A stretch of DNA of 64,000 nt from positions 558,001 to 622,000 of the forward strand of contig NZ_CP037952.1 in assembly GCF_004358345.1 (NCBI RefSeq), given 5' to 3'. The notes beneath the pieces are model-generated. The model saw nothing but the letters and a program-made list of their open reading frames with translations, did no database searches and was not told where the DNA came from. Below are positions 7,095 through 15,213 of the stretch, piece by piece (the stretch's first letter is position 1; every line of letters starts with the position of its first letter). The position numbers were made by a program, and so were the translations under genes. The DNA is from Parashewanella spongiae (lineage in GTDB: Bacteria; Pseudomonadota; Gammaproteobacteria; Enterobacterales; Shewanellaceae).

Positions 7095-9746
7095 CTATCC
7101 TTTCATCGTCTCTTTTACCAAAATACAACGTTGCTGTACTTGTTTTGTTTCCGCTAAAATGCGTTTCGTTAAATGCGAGAGTTGAGGTTGGCTTTCTAAA
7201 GTATGCTCTAGGGCTCGAATGTTCGCCTGATCACAAGATTTAGGTGTAAGCTGTGCAGCAAAACTACGCATATAAACAGAGCCAAGTTTATCGAGCTCAA
7301 CGAGTTTCATTAAACGTTCTTCAGCGGTCGCGTCACTTAAGAGTTTCTGCTCACTCGGATATAAGTTGTTCATCGCGGTTCTCAGTTTAGAGAACGGCAC
7401 CGTGTTGGCGTAAATTCTGCTAAGCCATTTCCGTTTAATCTCCGCTTCTGGTCGTACGGCTTCAGCAGCAATGGCTGATTTTTGGCCTGAGTCCGATTGG
7501 TCTCGCTGTCGTTCTAGAGTAATTAGCACTTTACTGTTCGGGAAGTCATAGCGGTTGAGTTGGTAAATGATATTCCATCGAGTGTCCTGATCCAGTGGCT
7601 GACTAGCAGAAGTGATTCCTGCCAAGTAGCTTTCACCAAAGAGTAGACTGTATAAATGCTTGAGCGCATCAGGGTGACTCGCAAAGTTTATGTAGGTATT
7701 AAACCATAATTTTTGTCTTACTGGATCATGTGAGAACTCCATGGTCATACGAATACTTAACTGAGCCATCGCTTTCAATGCCATGTTTGCATACTTCTCG
7801 TGTTCAGGAGTCATAGCGGATAAGTAATATCGTGACTGATACAAACTGGAAATAACTTGACGAAGGATAGTGTAGTCTTTTTCTTTCGGAGCATTGACCA
7901 GTACCACGCCCAGATACTTATCGAGGCCGAGTTTTCCATCTTGAACACTGTCCCACAAGCTCTGCCATAGCATTGAGCGTAAAAGTGGATCGTGGATCAG
8001 AAGAAGATCATTTTTAGCCGTTTCAAAAGATCGTTTATCTAAGTTAACTTTTACATAGCCCAAATCATCAGTGTTTGGATAGATTAAATCGGGGCATTTT
8101 TGTCCTATGAGTGAGGGTACAGGCGTGCTCTTACCTTTATAGATTACTGGTTTTTGAGTAAGTTGAAATAGTTCACCTTGCTCTTTTTTAAACAAACTAA
8201 TTAAAACTTTCTGCTCTCTTAATGTAGGTAAAATCTTGCTGGCTGGAGCTTGTAGTAATTGGAAATGAGAAATTTTGTTACTTTGGCAGCGGTAATCTAC
8301 AGAAATAGTATTTACGCCAGCTTGATAAAGCCATTGATCAGTCCATTGAGTTAAATCGCGATTGGCCGATAGCGCGAGACTATTAATAAAGTCGGCGAGC
8401 TCGGCATTTTGATAGCTGTATTTTGTTAAGTACTGACTAACGCCATTTCTAAATGTCTTTTTGCCAAGCAAGTGTTGCAATTGATAAAGAGTTGCCGCGC
8501 CTTTGCTGTATGTGATGGCGTCAATATTATCAAAGGCATTGGCTGTGCTTGAAACAGGCACTTCAATTGGGTGAGTCGTTACCTTGCTGTCTAAGGCATA
8601 AGCGCTTTGTTTCGAGCTTGAATAAAAGCTTCGCCATGCATTGGTGAATTCAGTGGCCTCTGCTGTGGCAAGTGTTCCCATGAATGATGCAAAACTTTCA
8701 TTTAACCATAAACCATTCCACCACTTCATCGTCACAAGATTGCCAAACCATTGATGAGCCATTTCATGCATGATTACGCCAGCTAATCGTTGCTTCTGTG
8801 CGGGTGTCATTGTTGATTTATGTAAAAATCGTCCTTCTGCAAAAGTGATGGCTGCTGCGTTTTCCATCGCACCATACAAAAAGTCAGGGACAAGTAACTG
8901 ATCGTATTTTTTAAACGGATAGGAAATACCAAAGTAATCATCAAAAAAACGTAGGCCTTTGTCGGTATATCTAAACCAATCATTTGGAGTCACTTGTTTG
9001 GCTACAGACTGTCTTGCAAGCAAGCGCATTGGATATTTTCCAGAATTGTCTCGCCATACATGATAGGGACCCGCGTGCATCGAGAAATTATACGGACTCA
9101 GTTTTGGTGTAGTAGGAAAGTGCCATAATTGATTGTCATCTTGGGTGGAAATACTGTCTTCGCGCATACTGCTGATCACTTGCCAATCTTTCGGTGCTGA
9201 GACAGTCAGTTCAAAATTGGCCTTTAGATCCGGTTGATCAAATAGCGCAAACATTTGCTGGGCAGCAGCAGGCTCAAAATGAGAATAAAGATATACTTTA
9301 GCATCTACCGGATCGACAAAACGATGAAGACCTTCACCATTAGTGCTGTGTTTACGAGTAAAATCAACTTGAATTCGGTTTTCGCCACGTATCAACAACC
9401 GTGAACTAAACAGGATGTATTGGTCGTTATAATTCGGATAAAGCCGCGTACCATTAACTAACACTTGGTGAATTTTTGCTTTATTTAAATCAAGCCGTAA
9501 CGGCTGATTTCCACCATTAAAGGTAAAGTTTACAACGCTGGTTGCTGAAAATGATTCGCTGCCATCAAGCTCGAAATGCAGTTGATAGCTCACACCTGAC
9601 ACTTGTGTAGATCTTAATTCCGCTTGCTGTTGAGTTAAGTACACATCATGTTGCTGTACTGGTTTTTGTATGTCGAGTGGTTGATGACTGCAAGCTGCCA
9701 GCATGAGGTAGCTTATGCCTAGAAGGCTTAATTTAATTACTTGCAC
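7095..9746 (-). CDS. M1 family zinc aminopeptidase, lipoprotein
   Basis: An 883-residue gluzincin aminopeptidase that removes N-terminal residues from peptides. The exopeptidase motif GAMEN is at 292-296. The zinc site HEMAH is at 327-331, with the third ligand Glu350 18 residues later in the expected NESFA context. The N-terminus has a lipobox (LAAC, Cys19), so the protein is probably a cell-envelope lipoprotein, unlike cytoplasmic PepN. It has an M1 N-terminal beta domain, the catalytic domain and a long helical ERAP1-like C-terminal domain. The start is GTG at 9746 with GGA upstream; no closer ATG preserves the signal peptide. It is a single gene convergent with the PRTase. It probably feeds on host- or detritus-derived peptides together with the other secreted proteases in the window (inference). 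Confidence 0.92.
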   Translation of the reverse strand: MQVIKLSLLGISYLMLAACSHQPLDIQKPVQQHDVYLTQQQAELRSTQVSGVSYQLHFELDGSESFSATSVVNFTFNGGNQPLRLDLNKAKIHQVLVNGTRLYPNYNDQYILFSSRLLIRGENRIQVDFTRKHSTNGEGLHRFVDPVDAKVYLYSHFEPAAAQQMFALFDQPDLKANFELTVSAPKDWQVISSMREDSISTQDDNQLWHFPTTPKLSPYNFSMHAGPYHVWRDNSGKYPMRLLARQSVAKQVTPNDWFRYTDKGLRFFDDYFGISYPFKKYDQLLVPDFLYGAMENAAAITFAEGRFLHKSTMTPAQKQRLAGVIMHEMAHQWFGNLVTMKWWNGLWLNESFASFMGTLATAEATEFTNAWRSFYSSSKQSAYALDSKVTTHPIEVPVSSTANAFDNIDAITYSKGAATLYQLQHLLGKKTFRNGVSQYLTKYSYQNAELADFINSLALSANRDLTQWTDQWLYQAGVNTISVDYRCQSNKISHFQLLQAPASKILPTLREQKVLISLFKKEQGELFQLTQKPVIYKGKSTPVPSLIGQKCPDLIYPNTDDLGYVKVNLDKRSFETAKNDLLLIHDPLLRSMLWQSLWDSVQDGKLGLDKYLGVVLVNAPKEKDYTILRQVISSLYQSRYYLSAMTPEHEKYANMALKAMAQLSIRMTMEFSHDPVRQKLWFNTYINFASHPDALKHLYSLLFGESYLAGITSASQPLDQDTRWNIIYQLNRYDFPNSKVLITLERQRDQSDSGQKSAIAAEAVRPEAEIKRKWLSRIYANTVPFSKLRTAMNNLYPSEQKLLSDATAEERLMKLVELDKLGSVYMRSFAAQLTPKSCDQANIRALEHTLESQPQLSHLTKRILAETKQVQQRCILVKETMKG

Positions 9747-9865
9747 CTAACGATCCTTGATTTTAATTTTGAGAGAGTACTGTTATTGCCATTACATTTT
9801 TAATCTATCGAATGATAGGCTCAAGTGAAACTTTGTAGTATATTTTTCTCGGCTTTAGTTGATAT

Positions 9866-9894
9866 AAAAAACCAGCGGCACGGCGCTGGTTTTT
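9866..9894 (-). terminator. Rho-independent terminator of the def-COG3014-lpoB operon
   Basis: An 11-bp stem (AAAAACCAGCG / CGCTGGTTTTT) with a 6-nt loop; on the minus strand it is followed by a T-run. It now lies about 390 bp beyond the lpoB stop because a family-1 MITE sits in between. Confidence 0.8.
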
Positions 9895-9903
9895 GAAATA
9901 TTG

Positions 9904-10273
9904 TACCAATTACAGTAATTAATCTCTCACTCAGCAAGAGCTAAAGAGCTAAAGGACTTCAGTGCAAGGCACAAGCTCGAAATGCTATGTTCTCTACGGC
10001 CGCCATACGAAACTGGCGTTCAACGCACTTCGTGCTTTTGTCGGGATAATTCAAGTGCTTGTAACACAGTAATGGAACCCTTTAGTCTTGCCCTTCGGGA
10101 GCTTGTATGTGCTCACTTTGGTTTATAAAGAATACTTCTCAAAATTGTCTTGACGTAGCAATGTAATAACGACAGTTTTGTTTGTCGGTAACAACTATGC
10201 CTTCATCAATTTCGATTGCACTTCGAGCACATACATAGCTCTGAGTTGAGCACTTAATTACTGTAATTGGTAT
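9904..10273 (+). repeat. MITE family 1, full-length copy
   Basis: An approximately 370-bp element with terminal inverted repeats ending in TACCAATTACAGTAATTAA and its complement. Internal landmarks shared with other copies are the CGGCCGCCATAC hairpin, the CTTCGTGCTTTTGTCGGG stretch, CCCTTCGGGAGCTTGTATG, and the GACAG/TGTCG hairpin module. It lies between the lpoB stop (10281) and the operon terminator (9866-9894). Confidence 0.88.
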
Positions 10274-10280
10274 TAGGAAT

Positions 10281-10877
10281 TTACAAACCTAAAAATGATT
10301 TTGATTTAGTTTTACGAATTTCTTTTTCATCAGACCATTCTATTAGGCCAGTTCTTAAGTCCATTAATCTCATGGTCATTTTATAATAGACATCTTTGGT
10401 CCTGTCGCCTTGTTTGACTATACTCGATAAATTGCCGTAGAGCATGTATTGAGCGCCAATCTGCTGACCAAATTTAATGGCCGTTGATGGATCGACTAAG
10501 CCAGCATTATTTTGGTAGTCCAGTTGCTTGCGGACAGAGTCTACACGGGTCATATCGATGAAACGGAATTTACCAGAGCGAAGCAAGCGGTTGCTGATAG
10601 AATCTGTCACTGATTCAGTATCAATATGTTCTGAGGATTTGTTTTTGATGGTATCAACAAAAATAATTGGACGTTGATTATTGGCGGTCAAGACCAAGAC
10701 AGGTGGAAATGTCAGCATGCTATCAACCATTTTATCGGTGATGGCTTGTAGATCCGTTGATCCAAAATTGGCATTTACGGTCTCAACTTCTCTTGCGTCG
10801 CTGTACTGTACTTTTGATTGACAAGCTGTGAGTCCAAGGACTGCAGTAATCATCAAAATGGTTTTTAAATGTTTCAT
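10281..10877 (-). CDS. lpoB: Penicillin-binding protein activator LpoB-like lipoprotein
   Basis: A lipoprotein of the LpoB family (DUF/PF13036 type). In enterobacteria it spans the periplasm from the outer membrane and activates the synthase PBP1b. Start: the ATG at 10877 (MKHLKT) has GGAACT 8 bp upstream and places the lipobox Cys (GLTAC) at residue 19; the alternative ATG at 10889 has a poorer ribosome site. The folded domain contains the family pattern PIIFVDTIKNKSSEHID, then a stretch on 'RLLRSGKFRFID', then GAQYMLYGNLSSI. It is the last gene of an operon with the COG3014 lipoprotein gene (24-nt gap) and a peptide deformylase. The link to PBP1b specifically is by family; orthology in this lineage is likely but not proven. 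Confidence 0.85.
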   Translation of the reverse strand: MKHLKTILMITAVLGLTACQSKVQYSDAREVETVNANFGSTDLQAITDKMVDSMLTFPPVLVLTANNQRPIIFVDTIKNKSSEHIDTESVTDSISNRLLRSGKFRFIDMTRVDSVRKQLDYQNNAGLVDPSTAIKFGQQIGAQYMLYGNLSSIVKQGDRTKDVYYKMTMRLMDLRTGLIEWSDEKEIRKTKSKSFLGL

Positions 10878-10900
10878 AGTCAGTTCCATATCTCATTGAG

Positions 10901-12271
10901 TTAAATCATTATTGAATAAATTCGGGTGTAATTGCCAGTGTTGATCACCCACACAATTGTTTTACGGCCAGCGGCAATTTCAATTGGATGAGGTGAATTG
11001 CTGTTTATTTTGAGTGGGTACGAGCCTACGTTTAAATATTTCCGAGCAATTTGTGCTTGGCTTGGCAAGGTTAACCAGCTGCGTCGGTCAGCTTGCTCAG
11101 TGATAATATTAAATAATTGAATAGCAATTGATCCAAAATCCAATTGATTCTGTTGTTTTTTTTTCTTATCACTGACTTTGCGAGCTAAATGAGACTTTGC
11201 AATAACACGAAGTACTTGTCGGCTTAATGTGGCAGGCAATTGCTCTTTTAATGCATTAATCGCTAAAGCATCAATATTGGTAATAGGTTGAGCTATAAGT
11301 GCTGTAGCGTCAACGCCATAAATTTGGGCATTTCGCCATACAGGACTTCGCCCTGAGTAAGTGGCTAACGATGCTGTTTGCCAATTCCCATTAATTCGAA
11401 ATGGTACCGTAAGATTTTGTTTTTCTGGTGTAAACCCTGTTTCGTAGAGAATGACTAATTCACCTTGATTTCGGGTTGGTAAAATTGGCTCTCCCCAACG
11501 TTTTTTAAAGCTAGCAAATTGTGGCATTGATAATTGCTTAGCTAACCGAACTAGAGTTTGCTCAAGATAAGCGTTTCCAGGCCAAATTTGGGCCGCTTTA
11601 CGATAATCAATAAATGCATCATTCGGTTGGTTAAGGGCTTCGTGCAATAGCCCAGTCATGTAGTAGCTGTAAGCATTCAAAAAAGAGCTGGTGACAGAGC
11701 CTGTCGTGGCACTTAATCGTTGAGTCTCAGTATTGATGGTGCCATTTTCAATTGCTTGAACTGACTTTTTTGATTTGGCATATCGGTCTTGCTCGACTTG
11801 TTGCAATTCATTGGCTTGCTTCACTTCTACAAGAGCACCTTGAAAATCATCTTGAAATAGGTAGTTTAATGCTTGATATTGATGCAGTAAGATGCGCTCG
11901 TAACCTGTACCACGGTATGGGATGGCATTATCATTAAGCAGCAAGCTACTAGTATTCGCACCAACATTTGATGCACTGATAGTGGCTTTATCATCAAAGG
12001 CTCGGTAAGCCTTTATCGCTTGTTGGTAGTATTTTTTACTCGCGGCGAAGTCACCACTTATTTGAGCAACACGGCCAGCTTCTTCAGCATACAGCAACCC
12101 ATCATTACCTTGGATATTACTGGTGAGTTTATTGATTTGAGCTGTTGGTTGCGATGAGCTTAGCGCCTGCTTTTGTTGCCTTAACTGAGATGGATAATCA
12201 ACAAACAAGCTGTTGGTGGCGCACCCTGTCAATAATATGCACAATAATAAATGTGATATCACTAACTTCAT
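10901..12271 (-). CDS. COG3014-type TPR lipoprotein
   Basis: A 456-residue lipoprotein (signal peptide with lipobox LTGC, Cys17). TPR-like helical repeats cover roughly residues 60-250: an AEEAGRVAQISGDFAASKKYYQQAIKAY-type motif, then ALNQPNDAFIDYRKAAQIWPGN. The C-terminal domain is beta-rich. It matches my memory of the uncharacterised COG3014 family found next to lpoB in Vibrio and Shewanella. Its ATG overlaps the stop of the upstream deformylase gene by 4 nt (ATGA), so it is translationally coupled. The context suggests an envelope or peptidoglycan-related role; no enzymatic motif is visible. Confidence 0.75.
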   Translation of the reverse strand: MKLVISHLLLCILLTGCATNSLFVDYPSQLRQQKQALSSSQPTAQINKLTSNIQGNDGLLYAEEAGRVAQISGDFAASKKYYQQAIKAYRAFDDKATISASNVGANTSSLLLNDNAIPYRGTGYERILLHQYQALNYLFQDDFQGALVEVKQANELQQVEQDRYAKSKKSVQAIENGTINTETQRLSATTGSVTSSFLNAYSYYMTGLLHEALNQPNDAFIDYRKAAQIWPGNAYLEQTLVRLAKQLSMPQFASFKKRWGEPILPTRNQGELVILYETGFTPEKQNLTVPFRINGNWQTASLATYSGRSPVWRNAQIYGVDATALIAQPITNIDALAINALKEQLPATLSRQVLRVIAKSHLARKVSDKKKKQQNQLDFGSIAIQLFNIITEQADRRSWLTLPSQAQIARKYLNVGSYPLKINSNSPHPIEIAAGRKTIVWVINTGNYTRIYSIMI

Positions 12272-12777
12272 GCCATTTTTCCTGCTTGTGCTTGCTCTGG
12301 CATTTGAGCCCGTTCCAACACGGTGATCCCCTGTAAATGATCATTTTCATGTTGAAACACTCGTGCAGGAAATCCGTTTAGGGTTTGTTCTATCATTTGA
12401 GCTGATAAGTTTTGATAACGAACGGAAATAGAGGCATAACGGGCAATGGGTAAGCGTTGACCTGATAAAGACAGACATCCCTCTTCATCCCATAACATTT
12501 CTTTCGAATGACTGATAATTTGAGGATTAATGACCGTGGTTGGTGTTATTAAAGGCGCGTTGGGATAACGAGGCGTTGGGCGAGAAGCCATAATAAACAT
12601 GGCCAGTGGTGAAAATACCTGAGGCGCTGCAATTCCCAACCCGTCAGCGGCAATCATAGTTGCCATCATATTCTCATTAAGTGCTACTAGTGTGTGATCA
12701 AACTCAGTAATTTTTACTGCTTTTTGGGTCAGAATGTTTTCTCCGACTTGTGCAATGGGTAGGGTTTTAGTTGTCAT
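12268..12777 (-). CDS. def: Peptide deformylase (secondary paralogue)
   Basis: A 169-residue metallo-deformylase that removes N-formyl groups from nascent proteins. All three family motifs are present: GLGIAAPQ (GxGxAAxQ), EEGCLSLSG with the metal Cys, and QHENDHLQG (HExDH) with the two metal His and the catalytic Glu. The ATG is preceded by AGGAGAG. It is not in the usual def-fmt context but heads an operon with two envelope lipoproteins, so it is probably a second, divergent deformylase; the main def gene would lie elsewhere. Confidence 0.9.
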   Translation of the reverse strand: MTTKTLPIAQVGENILTQKAVKITEFDHTLVALNENMMATMIAADGLGIAAPQVFSPLAMFIMASRPTPRYPNAPLITPTTVINPQIISHSKEMLWDEEGCLSLSGQRLPIARYASISVRYQNLSAQMIEQTLNGFPARVFQHENDHLQGITVLERAQMPEQAQAGKMA

Positions 12778-12816
12778 ACACTCTCCTAACGCCTTAGACT
12801 CACATTGCTACTAATA

Positions 12817-13059
12817 TTAATAATGTGGTGGCGGGGTTTCTTCTGCTTGTGTGGCCATATTGCTTGGCTCGGTTTCACGCAATTTCTGCACTATAAATTG
12901 TAGTTGATGTTGTTGATGAGCCAATAAATCGTTCATACGAATAATTTCTTGGTTGAGTTCTTCTATAGTTAGTTCCTGAAAACTTAATTTAGTTTCAAGA
13001 TCATCGACTTGTTTTTGTAATGAATTCATTTGAGCACTTTTTGTTTTGCAATACCACAT
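12817..13059 (-). CDS. slyX: SlyX family protein
   Basis: A small, almost entirely coiled-coil protein (heptads over residues 14-65) ending in the family hallmark PPPHY. The function is unknown; it is named after E. coli slyX. The ATG at 13059 has GAGGT about 5 bp upstream. The internal ATG at 13029 (MNSLQKQ) matches the usual SlyX N-terminus but lacks a clear ribosome site, so the 10 extra residues are uncertain. It is divergent from fkpA as in E. coli. Confidence 0.88.
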   Translation of the reverse strand: MWYCKTKSAQMNSLQKQVDDLETKLSFQELTIEELNQEIIRMNDLLAHQQHQLQFIVQKLRETEPSNMATQAEETPPPHY

Positions 13060-13231
13060 TCTACCTCAGACAGAAAGAATCTTGAATCGTGCAAGCAAAT
13101 TCGAAGCCGATAGAGTTTGTATTAAATAAAAATACTCGGTCAGGCATGAAAAATTGGCAAATTGAACACAGTTTTAGTCTTAAATGACTGAATTCTGGCT
13201 GAACTTATGCTAACTCACTGTCTCTAAAGGC

Positions 13232-13260
13232 TTGACACTTTCTGGATAGGCCGTTACAAC
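13232..13260 (+). promoter_or_regulatory. Candidate sigma-70 promoter for fkpA
   Basis: A perfect -35 TTGACA (13232-13237) and TACAAC (13255-13260) with a 17-bp spacer, about 145 bp upstream of the fkpA start. The -10 matches only 4 of 6 positions. Confidence 0.35.
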
Positions 13261-13405
13261 AGTACCTTACAGAATTTGACCCTATTTAATATAATAAACA
13301 ATTTGCTTTATGCGGTTTGTGAATAATCAAATATGACCATATCGTTTATTTATTATTTTACAATTGCTTAAGTGAGTTGTAAAACCATGCTGAGGAAGCG
13401 TTTAA

Positions 13406-14182
13406 ATGAAATCTGTGTATAAATTGTCATTAGTAGCACTTGCCGTGATTGGCTTGTCTGCTTGTAATCAAGAGCAAAAAACAACCACTGAAGGTACTAC
13501 TGGAACGGAACTAACTACTCCTGCTCAAAAAGAAGCTTACAGTGTGGGTGCCTCTATCGGTAAATACATGGCTGGGCATATTAAAGAGCAAGAAGAGCTA
13601 GGGATGCCAGTGGATCGCACGCTTATTGTTGAAGGTTTTTCTGACGGTCTTGGTGAGAACGCTAAAATTCCTGAAGAAGAAATGCAAAAGTTGTTGAAAG
13701 AATTAGATCAACGCTTAGCGGAAAAACGCAAAGTGCATTCAGCTGAGATGGCAAAGAAAAACGCTGAAGAAGGTAAAAAATATTTAGCAGAGAATGCTAA
13801 AAAAGCAGGTGTAAAAACAACAGCATCTGGCCTTCAATATGAAGTGATTACAGAAGGAAAGGGTGGTAAACCAGCTGCAGAAGACACTGTTGTAGTGCAT
13901 TATCGCGGTACCTTAATTGATGGCACTGAATTTGATAGCTCTTACAAGCGTAATGAGCCAGCGACTTTTCCATTAAACCGTGTGATCCCAGGATGGACTG
14001 AAGGTGTTCAGTTAATGAACGTTGGTTCAAAATTCCGTTTTGTGATCCCATCTAACCTGGCTTACGGTGAAAGAGATACAGGTTCTATCCCTGCTGACTC
14101 TACGTTGATTTTCGAAGTTGAGTTAAAGTCAATCGAGAAAGCTAAACAGCCTAAAGCTGAAAAAAAAGCAGCTAAAAAATAA
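13406..14182 (+). CDS. fkpA: FKBP-type peptidyl-prolyl cis-trans isomerase, lipoprotein (FkpA/Mip-like)
   Basis: A 258-residue periplasmic or outer-membrane-anchored prolyl isomerase that assists envelope protein folding. It has a signal peptide with lipobox (GLSAC, Cys20). The FKBP-N dimerisation domain (about 40-130) has the long charged helix. The C-terminal FKBP domain (about 145-245) carries VVVHYRGTLIDGTEFDSSY, FPLNRVIPGWTEGVQLM and the IPSNLAYGER loop. The C-terminus is Lys/Ala-rich. The ribosome site GAGGAAG is 8 bp before the ATG. It is divergent from slyX, the E. coli arrangement. The lipid anchor resembles Legionella Mip more than soluble E. coli FkpA. A terminator follows. Confidence 0.92.
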   Translation: MKSVYKLSLVALAVIGLSACNQEQKTTTEGTTGTELTTPAQKEAYSVGASIGKYMAGHIKEQEELGMPVDRTLIVEGFSDGLGENAKIPEEEMQKLLKELDQRLAEKRKVHSAEMAKKNAEEGKKYLAENAKKAGVKTTASGLQYEVITEGKGGKPAAEDTVVVHYRGTLIDGTEFDSSYKRNEPATFPLNRVIPGWTEGVQLMNVGSKFRFVIPSNLAYGERDTGSIPADSTLIFEVELKSIEKAKQPKAEKKAAKK

Positions 14183-14208
14183 GTTTTCTTAATTCTAGCT
14201 TTGCTGTT

Positions 14209-14237
14209 AAGGGTGTCCTATTGGGATGCCCTTTTTT
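14209..14237 (+). terminator. Rho-independent terminator after fkpA
   Basis: A GC-containing hairpin (AAGGGTGTCC / GGGATGCCCTT with wobble pairs, loop TATT) followed by six T residues, 26 nt after the fkpA stop. Confidence 0.8.
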
Positions 14238-14306
14238 ATTACGTGCAACTTGAAACCGTTTAAAGATAAAATACTTCAAAATAACATCTTTTATCGAGTA
14301 GTTAAG

Positions 14307-14678
14307 ATGGATTATGAGTTTAGAAATAACAGCCTAGAAGATAGTGTGGTTGCATTGTTTTCGATGGAACATCAGGCCGTTGGGCGCTGGTTTACTGAAG
14401 AAATAGCAAAAGATAAAGATAAGCTATCTACAATATTAAGCGTTATTGAGCATATCTCAAAAGACGGTGTTACCGAGAAAAAAATTATTGGTAAAAGTAT
14501 AACCCTTGAGCTCAGTTATGAACGAGTGTTGGTCTATGAAAACTGTATTCAATATGACAATGATTATTTGCTTGAAGAAGATATGAATTTATACGACGAA
14601 GAGTCAATTGCCAGCTGTGGGCTGGAAGACTTTCGTGATGCCATGTTGAGTTACCAAGAATTCATCTTTTCTCTTTAA
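14307..14678 (+). CDS. yacL: UPF0231/YacL family protein
   Basis: A 123-residue acidic cytoplasmic protein of unknown function. The N-terminus MDYEFRNN...VALFSMEHQAVGRWFTEE is the signature of the YacL/UPF0231 family. The longer in-frame extension from 14226 is rejected because it runs back into the fkpA terminator and the family starts at MDYEF. No catalytic motif is recognisable. It is probably monocistronic. Confidence 0.85.
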   Translation: MDYEFRNNSLEDSVVALFSMEHQAVGRWFTEEIAKDKDKLSTILSVIEHISKDGVTEKKIIGKSITLELSYERVLVYENCIQYDNDYLLEEDMNLYDEESIASCGLEDFRDAMLSYQEFIFSL

Positions 14679-14683
14679 TATTA

Positions 14684-14697
14684 TTGATATAGATCAA
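14684..14697 (+). promoter_or_regulatory. FNR/EtrA-type operator
   Basis: A perfect match to the FNR consensus TTGAT-N4-ATCAA (ATAG spacer). It lies 122-135 bp upstream of the DUF3149 gene start. A second copy with one mismatch (TTGAT-CAGG-ATCAT) lies at 14744-14757. Together they suggest oxygen-responsive control of the downstream small gene. Confidence 0.6.
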
Positions 14698-14743
14698 GTC
14701 AAACACACATATAAAGTGGTTAAACAATAGACAGAAAGAATGT

Positions 14744-14757
14744 TTGATCAGGATCAT
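14744..14757 (+). promoter_or_regulatory. Second FNR-like half-match site
   Basis: TTGAT-CAGG-ATCAT, one mismatch from the FNR consensus. Its start is exactly 60 bp downstream of the perfect site and 62 bp before the ATG at 14819. Confidence 0.45.
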
Positions 14758-14818
14758 AAGATGTCAAAAAGACTTCAACTACACTGAAGAAGAATTAAAA
14801 AGAAAGAGGACTTCCGTA

Positions 14819-14953
14819 ATGGCATTTTGGTTAGATCTTATGTTCGGCAATTGGATTGGGTTATTGTCTATGATTGTCATTTTCTCAACGCTGGGCATTG
14901 TTTCTTATATCTTGTGGATGTTTTATGTGAAGTCTGGTGAAACACCAGAGTAA
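14819..14953 (+). CDS. DUF3149 small membrane protein
   Basis: A 44-residue single-pass membrane protein, MAFWLDLMFGNWIGLLSM followed by a hydrophobic segment (about 14-35) and a short polar tail. The sequence matches the DUF3149 family of tiny inner-membrane proteins. The start was chosen at 14819 because GAGGA lies 8 bp upstream; the longer ORF from 14744 begins inside the second FNR-like site. The function is unknown. The paired FNR-type sites upstream hint at a role under low oxygen, possibly connected with respiration (inference). Confidence 0.8.
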   Translation: MAFWLDLMFGNWIGLLSMIVIFSTLGIVSYILWMFYVKSGETPE

Positions 14954-15000
14954 CCATTAACTTCATTTGCTGGGTTTTCAGTAACGCTTGAAGTAAACCT

Positions 15001-15079
15001 ACAGCCTGTTATTGCTTTAATTGAGATCTGCCTTCCCTCCAAGATCTCGATTTAAATTTTGATATCAGGCTGTTTTTTA
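15001..15079 (+). terminator. Elaborate two-stem terminator
   Basis: The outer stem ACAGCCTG / CAGGCTGT is followed directly by a T-run. It encloses an inner inverted repeat (ATTGAGATCT / AGATCTCGAT) around a C-rich loop. It terminates the DUF3149 transcript. The nested structure is larger than a normal terminator and could be a small structured RNA. Confidence 0.65.
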
Positions 15080-15213
15080 TTAATATCCAAATAAAATAAC
15101 ACCTTACCTCTCTATCTTATTCACATGTTATTTAAATGAGCAATAATTAATTAAACTAATTAATTATAAAATGGTTAAATAAAATAATTAATTTGAAAAC
15201 AAACCGAAATAAC

